From the NCBI GenBank assembly GCA_031270875.1, contig JAISXC010000035.1:1-12478 (forward strand): a DNA stretch of 12,478 bases, given 5' to 3'. This DNA comes from Desulfovibrio sp. (lineage in GTDB: Bacteria; Desulfobacterota; Desulfovibrionia; Desulfovibrionales; Desulfovibrionaceae). The notes below the pieces were generated by a model that worked only from the letters and a program-made list of their open reading frames with translations, was not told the origin of the DNA and searched no databases. The stretch's first letter is position 1. Each line of letters begins with the position of its first letter. Below are positions 6,143 through 11,951 of this stretch, one piece after another. A program made the position numbers and the translations under genes.

Positions 6143-8419
6143 ATGCCGGGCCCGGATTCCGCCCTTCCCGTTTCCGCCCCGCGTAAAACCAATTCCCTGG
6201 GCGTATGGCAGCGCGGCGTGTTCTGGGCTCTGGCCACGCTGGGCATTGCCTTTGCCCTGCGCATGACGGAATGGCCCTGCTGGCAAAATCCCGAATACCG
6301 TTTGGGACGGGAATGGCTGCTGGCCACGCACGACGCCTACCACTGGGTTGCCGGCGCCGAGGGTTTCGGGCTGGCCGCAGGACATCCCATGGCCGAGATG
6401 CTCTCCGGCATGGCGAAAATACTGCGCAGCCCCCCGGCTGTGGCGGCTTTCTGGTTTCCGGCGGTGCTGGCAAGCCTGATGGCCTGCGTTGTCTTCGCCT
6501 GGGTATGGGCTTTCGGCAGCATGGAAGCCGGACTCGCGGCGGGCATTCTGACAACTCTCGCGCCGGCCTTCTTGGGCAGAACGCTTCTCGGCTATTACGA
6601 TACCGATCTGGTGACGCTGTTTTTTCCCATGCTCATGAGTTTTGCCCCCGCTTGCTGGGCCATGCGGTACATGCTTCTGCCGCAGATGATACTCAAACGC
6701 CTGGCTTTCAGTTCAAGTCCGGGAACGGCCCGGAATCTCTGGGGATGGCGGACGGACACGGGGAAATCGCCTCTGGAACACCTGGGCAATCCCCTGCGCT
6801 GGCAATGGGTGACGCTTGTCGGTCTTTCCGGCGCGCTGTCCTGGTGGACGCAGGAATGGCACTCCGTCTTTCCCTATCTTGCCAGATTCAATGTAGCCCT
6901 GCTGGTCTTCATGAGCCTCGTCATGGCTCCACGCGGCCGCAGGGCGCTGCTGCTCCTCGGCTCGCTGGCGTACGCGCTGCCGGCGCTTGCGGGACCGGCA
7001 GGTCTTGCGGCAAGCATGACTGTGCTGCTGGCCGGCCTGGGGCACGCCAAAAAACTGCGTCTGACCCTGAGCCACCCCGCCGTTCTCGCTCTGTTGTGGC
7101 TCGGCGCGGGCGCGCTGCTGCTCAAGGGCGACATCCTGAACACCATACTCAACCATGCCAATGCCTATCTCAAGCATGCGGGGGATGTGAAAAGCACCGG
7201 GGAACAGACCGAACTTGTCTACCCTTCCGTAGCGCAATCCATCACGGAAGTGCAGGATCTGGGCTTGACGGCGCTGTTTTCCTACTTCCATCCCTGGGGC
7301 TGGGCATCCGTGCTCGGCCTGTCGGGCTTCTGCGCCGTTATCGTCCGACGGCCCGGCGCACTTTTTCTGCTGCCGCTGGCCATCCTGGGGCTTCTCAGCA
7401 CAAAGCTCGGCGGCCGCATGGTCATGTTCGGCACGCCCATTGTCGCCATTGGCCTGACATTGCCTATCTATTGGATTTTACAACGTCTTTTTCACAAGCC
7501 GCCTGGAGGAACCGGTGTCGGAGCCCTGACATCGGCCATTCTGGTTATGCTGCTTGTGGCGCCTTTCGCGGACATGATCCCAGCGATGTCTCAAGGCCCC
7601 ATGATCAATCGCCGCCATGCCGAAGCCCTTACCCGGGCCAAAAGCATAACGCCTCCCGACAGTCTGCTCTGGCTGTGGTGGGACTGGGGCTACGCGGCCC
7701 ACCATTTCGCGCGCCGGGCCACCATTGCCGACGGCGCGCAGCACGCGGGACCATCCCTTTATCTGCCGGCGGCGGTTTTTGCCACGGACAACCCGCGCTT
7801 TGCCCGGCAACTCATCTGCCATACCGCGCAGGCGGGCAACGCGCCCGGCGATGTTTTTGAAAAACTGGACGCTGCGGGCGCGCAAAGCCTGATGGAAAAA
7901 CTGCGCTCTCCGGAAACGCCGCTGATTGAGCAAAAAGGCCGTCAATTCATCGTAGTGAGCTTTGAAATGCTGCGGCTGGGGTTCTGGATCAGCAATTTCG
8001 GCAATTGGAATTTCATTACACGACAGGGCGAAGGCGGCGCGCTTTCCATCGTGCCCCAGGCCTTGGCCTACAAGCTGGATATGGGGGCAGTGCATCTTCA
8101 AGGCGGCGCCAATGCCGTTTACGCCGCTTCAATCAGCCTCTTTGAGGAAACCGGGCTCACCCGCCGCGATTATGTGCAGGAATGGTTTGAAACACACCCC
8201 GGCGCGAGCCCGGAAGAGCAAAAGGCCTTTCTTTCCGAGCGACGGAACATACACTTTTTCTTTAACCGCGTCACAGGCGAAAAACTGGTTATGGATGAAA
8301 CCCTCCACAATTCGCTCATGGTGCAACTGCTGACGGGAAGTCCGCAGGATCGACGTTTTTCTCCCTACTTCCGGCTGGTGTACGACAACGTTTTTGCAAG
8401 AATATACGAGGTGCTGTAA
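6143..8419 (+). CDS. pglB: PglB/STT3-type oligosaccharyltransferase
   Basis: This polytopic membrane enzyme transfers lipid-linked oligosaccharide to Asn of secreted proteins. The 758-residue protein has about 13 hydrophobic segments in its first 480 residues and a soluble periplasmic C-terminal domain. Metal and catalytic residues are visible. Asp64 is in the first loop (THDAYHWVAGAEG). The DxD motif is YYDTD (Asp153, Asp155). Glu369 is in the SITEV loop (TIxE type), and Arg425 is in GGR. The signature is WWDWG at 512-516, with Trp where most members have Tyr. An MxxLxxxI motif (609-616) resembles the MI motif that helps bind the sequon +2 residue. The start is the ATG one base after the rsmG stop, with GGGAG upstream; the frame is open 19 codons further but overlaps rsmG. 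Desulfovibrio PglB proteins are known to be active with relaxed glycan choice. No glycan synthesis genes are adjacent. Confidence 0.92.
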   Translation: MPGPDSALPVSAPRKTNSLGVWQRGVFWALATLGIAFALRMTEWPCWQNPEYRLGREWLLATHDAYHWVAGAEGFGLAAGHPMAEMLSGMAKILRSPPAVAAFWFPAVLASLMACVVFAWVWAFGSMEAGLAAGILTTLAPAFLGRTLLGYYDTDLVTLFFPMLMSFAPACWAMRYMLLPQMILKRLAFSSSPGTARNLWGWRTDTGKSPLEHLGNPLRWQWVTLVGLSGALSWWTQEWHSVFPYLARFNVALLVFMSLVMAPRGRRALLLLGSLAYALPALAGPAGLAASMTVLLAGLGHAKKLRLTLSHPAVLALLWLGAGALLLKGDILNTILNHANAYLKHAGDVKSTGEQTELVYPSVAQSITEVQDLGLTALFSYFHPWGWASVLGLSGFCAVIVRRPGALFLLPLAILGLLSTKLGGRMVMFGTPIVAIGLTLPIYWILQRLFHKPPGGTGVGALTSAILVMLLVAPFADMIPAMSQGPMINRRHAEALTRAKSITPPDSLLWLWWDWGYAAHHFARRATIADGAQHAGPSLYLPAAVFATDNPRFARQLICHTAQAGNAPGDVFEKLDAAGAQSLMEKLRSPETPLIEQKGRQFIVVSFEMLRLGFWISNFGNWNFITRQGEGGALSIVPQALAYKLDMGAVHLQGGANAVYAASISLFEETGLTRRDYVQEWFETHPGASPEEQKAFLSERRNIHFFFNRVTGEKLVMDETLHNSLMVQLLTGSPQDRRFSPYFRLVYDNVFARIYEVL

Positions 8420-8784
8420 CGATGCGTCCGGAGCAATTTCTTGTAATACTTGATGCAGACGTACATGAACGCCGCGAACAAAATAAAATTTGCGAACTCC
8501 CCGGCAATGCCGGCGACCGGCGCGCCCGTCTTGAGGTCAAGCACCCCCCGTATCCCGAACAGACAGATGTCAAGCAGAATGAACCAGTAGAAAAGGTTGA
8601 AGGCGATTTTTTCCAATGTCGTTGACCACGACCCGGCCTTCTGGTAAAAAGCGTTGGAAATTTGTCCCAGAACGTCAACGTCGGCTGCAAGGGCGAAATC
8701 CGCGAAACCGAGCGTCAGAAGCAGCGCGGCCCAGGCAAACAGGAGAGATTTTGACATGCGCAAATTCGTCGTTTTTTTCCTCAT
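8365..8784 (-). pseudogene. trbL: truncated TrbL-like conjugation protein (N-terminal part)
   Basis: The minus strand encodes a signal-like hydrophobic N-terminus ending in an Ala-rich cleavage site (FADFALAAD). It continues with the start of a P-type conjugative transfer protein TrbL, the polytopic inner-membrane subunit of the transfer channel. The TrbL-like part includes ISNAFYQKAGSW and LLDICLFGIRGVLDL plus two membrane segments. About 120 residues remain of the usual 400-500. Similarity stops at about 8421, just outside the pglB stop; the frame then runs antisense into pglB and ends at 8365. Near 8443 the other frame reads QEIAPDAS directly after KYY, suggesting a one-base deletion. Two starts are possible: 8784 (AAGGA upstream) or 8757. 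It is almost surely non-functional. The family call rests on recalled sequence character, not a search. Confidence 0.55.
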
Positions 8785-9022
8785 GGCGTTTTCCTTGTCC
8801 TGCCTTGCCGCCTGCGGTGACGACAAAGAAGGGATAAAATTGTCCAAACAACCATATGACGCCTCAAAATGCGCGACATACCGCAATCTTGCCATGAAAG
8901 CTCTGAAAAAAAATGAACGTGACATCGTTGACGCGCTTAAGCCCTATAATGACAAATGCCTCATGAACATGGATTCCATAAAAGACGCACATAAAACGAA
9001 AGGCATGGCAGACCCCTTCTAA
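8756..9022 (+). CDS. small lipoprotein, possible TrbK-like entry-exclusion protein (inverted)
   Basis: This 88-residue protein has a lipoprotein signal peptide: a basic MRK start, a hydrophobic core and the lipobox LAAC with the acylated Cys at 20. The mature part of about 69 residues is charged, has two further Cys (39 and 68) and a C-terminal tail LMNMDSIK...KGMADPF. AGGAGAG lies 8 nt before the ATG, which supports this start. In IncP systems trbK, a small lipoprotein for entry exclusion, lies between trbJ and trbL; this gene holds that slot but on the opposite strand. Its start codon overlaps the trbL start at 8757 in a CATG palindrome, and its stop overlaps the trbJ stop. The tail matches that of the TrbJ-like protein at 16 of 20 residues. 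The TrbK assignment is positional and inferred; the lipoprotein call is firm. Confidence 0.65.
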   Translation: MRKFVVFFLMAFSLSCLAACGDDKEGIKLSKQPYDASKCATYRNLAMKALKKNERDIVDALKPYNDKCLMNMDSIKDAHKTKGMADPF

Positions 9023-9081
9023 AATGGATCAGCCATACCTTTTACTGAATCAGCGTTCTTGATGCTGTCCATATTCATAAG
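8960..9081. repeat. convergent coding repeat: shared 20-residue C-terminal tail
   Basis: The last 20 codons of the lipoprotein (8960-9019, plus) and of the TrbJ-like protein (9022-9081, minus) encode nearly the same peptide. Both begin LMNMDSIK and end KGMADPF, and they differ at four central residues. The stops overlap (TAA 9020-9022 plus, TAG 9019-9021 minus). Among 13 identical residues other than Met, 12 use different codons, including Ser TCC versus AGC, so at DNA level this is a degenerate inverted repeat rather than a clean one. Confidence 0.8.
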
Positions 9082-9621
9082 CCTCCTGTCCGCTTCCCTC
9101 TGAGCCTGGGCATCCTGTTCGGCCTTGGAAGCGGCCTGAATTTGCGCCTGGATGTACGTGTTCATCAGGGAACGCATTTCGCGGGCCTCGCGGAGCTGCA
9201 AGGCCGTCAACTGATTCGCCGCCTGCATGGCCTCCATGCGCCCTTCCGGAGTGTTCAGAAGCTCCTGTACCTTCCGGTCAAACTCCGCGTCTTCCAAATC
9301 CTGAAGCTCACGACTCAATGCCTGGGCGTCCCCCCGCTGGAGACGCATCTGCCGTTGCAGTCCGGACAGCTTGCGAAATTCACCGGACAAACCGGAAAGC
9401 ATGTCCGGCGACAGGTTTTTGGTGTTCTGGAGCATGTTCTGATACTGCTCAATGTTCTGCTGCACCATCCGTATCTGCTGCGCCGTCTGCCGCACGTCCT
9501 CGGCATGTTGCCGAATGACGGTCCTGTATTCTTCAGCCTGCACGACAGCTTGTGCCGCTTTGTCATCAATCCAGCCGTCCACGGATTCCGCCAGCCAGGC
9601 CAGACGGCGGCCCAGCCGCAT
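9019..9621 (-). pseudogene. trbJ: TrbJ-like conjugal transfer protein lacking its N-terminus
   Basis: This Gln/Glu/Ala-rich coiled-coil protein resembles TrbJ, a periplasmic subunit of P-type conjugation systems. The recognisable part starts near EEYRTVIRQHAEDV (about 9535). It has the family's heptad-like helix with QNIEQYQNMLQNTKNL, then a C-terminal helix (ANQLTALQLREAREMRSLM) typical of TrbJ. About 170 residues of this part remain; a normal TrbJ is about 250 with a signal peptide, which is absent here. The frame is open upstream to 9840 and passes through an AlpA-like domain. The first in-frame ATG, at 9621, lies inside that domain and has no ribosome site. Without a signal peptide it could not reach the periplasm, so I call it broken. 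It ends in the tail shared with the convergent lipoprotein. Confidence 0.55.
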
Positions 9622-9733
9622 GGGCGGCGGCACGGCGTCAAACCGTTTGCGGGCAAGATGGCCGTGAATCGCGGACACACTTGCCGAGGATTGTGGCAAG
9701 TTCCTGAATGTTGTAAAAACGCTTTTGTACCAT
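9559..9733 (-). pseudogene. AlpA-family DNA-binding protein, frameshifted and fused to trbJ
   Basis: The start is strong: GGAGG, 8 nt spacing, then ATG at 9733. The first frame gives MVQKRFYNIQELATILGK, the first half of an AlpA/excisionase-type winged helix-turn-helix. The rest (SVSAIHGHLARKRF, then PPPMRLGRRLAWL...VDGWIDDK) follows in another frame. The shift lies at about 9677-9684, where GGCAAGTGTG would be restored by re-adding AG or dropping one base. The full motif set of AlpA is then present: the helix pair, the RLGRR wing and the VDGWI helix. AlpA proteins regulate excision or integrase genes of mobile elements. After WIDDK the frame runs straight into TrbJ-like sequence with no stop, so a deletion probably joined two genes. 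No slippery site that would suggest programmed frameshifting was seen. Confidence 0.65.
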
Positions 9734-9757
9734 GATATTGTCCTCCGTACTGGAACG

Positions 9758-10495
9758 GTGCGTGAAAATTCCCGCGTATGCGGGCAAACAGATATTTTCT
9801 CGCAACGGAGCAAAAAAATTACTACCCCTGAAAAACGCAACTTGCTTCTGAGCTGGGCCAGGGCGCAAATTGAATCCCTGATGGAGGTCGATGCGGCACT
9901 GGAACGCCTTTTCTGGAAAAATACCCGGCAGACTGCGCGGATTATCGCGGAAGAATTTGTAACCAGATTCGGTGAGGTATCCGGTACGGTTGACCTGTTG
10001 ACCAGAAGGCTTTCGCCGTCGGGCAGAGCCGGAACCTGGGGCGAACTTGAAGAGCGGATATCAAAGATTTGCTGGGTTGATAATTGCCCTTGGTCAATAC
10101 GGCATTTGAATAATCAACCTGATGTTCCCGAGGAGGAATTGTTTTTTCTCAGGGTCAAGGATGTTATCGGCGCTCTGCCGAAAAGGCGTGACTATAAAGT
10201 TGCTGAAAAGAAATCTGAGAAGAACATTGATTACGGCAGTCCCCAAAATATAGCGGACAATTTTGTTACGTGTGAACTATGTTGGCGTTCCGTTCCCAAA
10301 CTTGTCCATACAAAGAAAATTCACTTATGCCATTTGCATGATATTCCAAGCACATCGCCTGAGTACAGACGACAGAAATCTCTGCAAAAACATATTGATG
10401 GTATTGTAAGTCGGCTAAAATCGCATGTCATGGATCCATGGACGGCGGAGCGTAAAGGCTACCATCCTGCCGGATATGTGTGGGCTTTACCCTGA
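9758..10495 (+). CDS. hypothetical protein with CxxC-x15-CxxH cluster
   Basis: I do not recognise this protein. From the GTG at 9758 it has 245 residues. The N-terminal two thirds are mostly helical and charged (for example EKRNLLLSWARAQIESLMEVD and TRQTARIIAEEFVTRFGEV). A probable zinc site lies at residues 172-194: C172-x2-C175, then C191-x2-H194. A basic C-terminal part follows, ending GYVWALP. There is no signal peptide or membrane segment, so it is probably cytoplasmic and may bind nucleic acid. The start is unsure. GTG 9758 and TTG 9725 lack good ribosome sites. The best site (GGAG, 9807-9810) is 7 nt before an ATT at 9818 that opens a natural-looking N-terminus (TTPEKRN). It diverges from the alpA remnant and looks less GC-rich than the flanking genes, which suggests it came with the mobile element. 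Confidence 0.6.
   Translation: MRENSRVCGQTDIFSQRSKKITTPEKRNLLLSWARAQIESLMEVDAALERLFWKNTRQTARIIAEEFVTRFGEVSGTVDLLTRRLSPSGRAGTWGELEERISKICWVDNCPWSIRHLNNQPDVPEEELFFLRVKDVIGALPKRRDYKVAEKKSEKNIDYGSPQNIADNFVTCELCWRSVPKLVHTKKIHLCHLHDIPSTSPEYRRQKSLQKHIDGIVSRLKSHVMDPWTAERKGYHPAGYVWALP
9761..9789. other. solitary hairpin CCCGC-GTAT-GCGGG
   Basis: Between the divergent alpA remnant and the hypothetical gene lies a 5-bp GC stem with a GTAT loop (9771-9784). With its flanks, the 29-nt stretch looks like the core of a type I-E CRISPR repeat. There is only one copy and no spacers or cas genes, so it is not an array. It may be a REP-like or leader hairpin. Confidence 0.3.
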
Positions 10496-10518
10496 CCATT
10501 GGCACAGGGCAGCCCACA
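10479..10518. terminator. terminator-like hairpin between convergent genes
   Basis: TGTGGGCT (10479-10486) pairs with AGCCCACA (10511-10518), and CCCTG (10490-10494) pairs with CAGGG (10505-10509) around a 10-nt loop, with a small asymmetric internal loop. It covers the stop codon of the plus-strand gene and ends 5 nt before the minus-strand gene's stop. It lacks a clear T tract on either strand, so its strength as a terminator is doubtful. Confidence 0.45.
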
Positions 10519-10522
10519 GACT

Positions 10523-11023
10523 TTAGAAAAGCACTGTCTTTGTGTTCCCGGAGATAGTAAAGAATGTCGCCTTGGCATTCCTCAGGTACAGAACCTGCGT
10601 ATTTACGTCCTCGGCGGAATATATGTCCTTCAGTTCCGGATACGAGTCAAGCATAAAGCGTTTTGCCTCAATCCTGTCGTCGTTCACCGTGACGGCCTGA
10701 ACCCTCACCCATTTTTCTTTGCCGTCATAAGCGCAAATTTCAATTTTGGGGTTGCGCTCCATCTGCTTGGACACATTTTTTTTCTTGCCTGTCTGTATGT
10801 AGAGTTTGCCGTCAAAGATCGCCACCGTGCCGAAGGGGCGCACTCTGGGCTGGTCACCGTCGACGGTGGCCAGAAAATAATACCCGCAGCCTTTGATAAA
10901 ATCACAAACTTCCCGCATGCCTACCTCGCTCTTTTGTTCAGCCGCCGCGATATTTCCGGAAAACAGCATAATCACTGTCAGCGGCAGCGTGAAAATGGAG
11001 TAAATCCTCAGTGCTGTTTTCAT
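10523..11023 (-). CDS. exported pyridoxamine 5'-phosphate oxidase-family protein
   Basis: This 166-residue protein joins a signal peptide (about 1-28, hydrophobic core, Ala-rich end NIAAA) to a flavin-binding split-barrel domain. The domain starts near MREVCDFIKG (36). It carries the strands FLATVDGDQPRVRPFG (50-65) and LYIQTGKKKNVSKQMERNPK, typical of small PNPOx-like proteins of anaerobes, and ends TFFTISGNTKTVLF. Those relatives probably bind FMN or a related flavin; the substrate is unknown. The start at 11023 has GGGAGGG upstream. A second start at Met36, also with a fair ribosome site (GAGG), would give the usual cytoplasmic form. It is transcribed divergently from the rhodanese gene and convergently with the hypothetical gene on its left. 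The family call is firm; function is not assigned. Confidence 0.82.
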   Translation of the reverse strand: MKTALRIYSIFTLPLTVIMLFSGNIAAAEQKSEVGMREVCDFIKGCGYYFLATVDGDQPRVRPFGTVAIFDGKLYIQTGKKKNVSKQMERNPKIEICAYDGKEKWVRVQAVTVNDDRIEAKRFMLDSYPELKDIYSAEDVNTQVLYLRNAKATFFTISGNTKTVLF

Positions 11024-11115
11024 GGCTCATGCCCTCCCATCAGGTTGCACAAGTTTGCCCTTCATGCCCTTGAGAGGCAAGCCCGATTTTCATGTTTTGA
11101 AAGTCGGATACTTTT

Positions 11116-11143
11116 TTGACAATTAACGACTCCTAAGTATAGA
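11116..11143 (+). promoter_or_regulatory. candidate promoter for the rhodanese gene
   Basis: A consensus TTGACA (11116-11121), a 16-nt spacer and TATAGA (11138-11143, 4/6) lie about 150 nt before the ygaP start codon. This would give a long leader that includes the short open stretch noted at 11143-11295. Confidence 0.45.
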
Positions 11144-11295
11144 TTGAGTTACCAGACCAAAGATACCGCCGACTCTCTGGCCACCCAGGAAGTGAGAACG
11201 TCTGTGGAATCCTCCAGCAAGGCACCCTGGAATGCGTGGCGGGCATGGAAGAAGCCACACGCTCGGTGCAGCGGAGCACGGAAAAGGGAGACAAC

Positions 11296-11805
11296 ATGGT
11301 CCAATTAGTGTCGCCCCAGGAAGCTGCGGAATTATTACAAACAAGTCAGGCGATTTTGATTGATATCCGAGAGGCTGAGGAATATCGGCATCTACACATC
11401 AAAGGAGCTCGTCTGCATCCCCTTTCGGTGCTGGATATTCTCCCACCGGATCCAAATGTGGAGATCCCTGCGATATACTATTGCCATTCAGGAAATCGGA
11501 CAAGTTCCGCTTTGAAAAAACTGGAACGACGCGGACATGCGCGAACTCTCGTTATAGACGGCGGGATTAATGCCTGGGAGAAAGCCGGACTTCCGGTTGA
11601 AAAAGGCTCTCGTTCCTTACCTGTCATGCGTCAGGTTCATATCGTCGCCGGTGGGCTTATTTTAACTTCGATCTTGCTTGGTCACGCTGTGCCGGAATTT
11701 TTCGTCATCACGGCTGTTGTTGGAGCGGGGCTTCTGTTCTCGGGCCTGACAGGCATGTGCGGCATGGCGTCTTTACTCGCGCGGATGCCGTGGAATAAAA
11801 ATTAG
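11296..11805 (+). CDS. ygaP: membrane-bound rhodanese YgaP
   Basis: This 169-residue protein combines an N-terminal rhodanese domain (about 1-105) with two C-terminal membrane segments (about 113-131 and 134-152), the architecture of Escherichia coli YgaP. The active-site loop is CHSGNRT with Cys63, which should carry persulfide sulfur for transfer in the cytoplasm. The end of the protein (LPVMRQVHIVAGGLIL, GAGLLFSGLTGMCGM, ARMPWN) follows the E. coli protein very closely as I remember it. YgaP-type proteins move sulfane sulfur and may export thiocyanate or related products; this role is from the family. The ATG at 11296 has GGGAG at good spacing and matches the family start, although the frame is open upstream to 11143. 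Confidence 0.92.
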   Translation: MVQLVSPQEAAELLQTSQAILIDIREAEEYRHLHIKGARLHPLSVLDILPPDPNVEIPAIYYCHSGNRTSSALKKLERRGHARTLVIDGGINAWEKAGLPVEKGSRSLPVMRQVHIVAGGLILTSILLGHAVPEFFVITAVVGAGLLFSGLTGMCGMASLLARMPWNKN

Positions 11806-11951
11806 GGACTTGTAGAACATTCTCCATGCATTTTGTTTCATAGCGCTACGGCAGCGGATACGCGCCGGTGTCGTCGAAATATATAGACATGTATATGATT
11901 ATAGTCCACTATTGCGAATCACCAATTTTGTTTTTGCAAAGGAGCACATCC

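Larger units (their letters stand above)
8420..9733. mobile_element. decayed conjugative element remnant (alpA-trbJ-[lipoprotein]-trbL)
   Basis: The stretch holds, in minus-strand order, an AlpA-like DNA-binding domain, a TrbJ-like protein and the start of a TrbL-like protein, with a small lipoprotein gene inverted between the last two. In IncP plasmids and Tn4371-type integrative elements trbJ and trbL are near neighbours, flanked by trbE and trbF; both flanks are missing here. alpA-type regulators normally sit elsewhere in such elements, so at least one internal deletion is needed to place it against trbJ. The left boundary is the pglB stop codon. The right boundary is unknown and could include the gene at 9758-10495. 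No integrase, relaxase or att repeats were seen. Confidence 0.55.

Noticed and set aside
6205..7860. Plus-strand open frame of 551 codons inside pglB
   Set aside because: It is a different frame of the same strand as pglB, has no domain or membrane pattern, and pglB shows all catalytic motifs in its own frame.
9761..9789. CRISPR array
   Set aside because: Only one repeat-like unit is present, with no second copy at spacer distance and no cas gene in the window.
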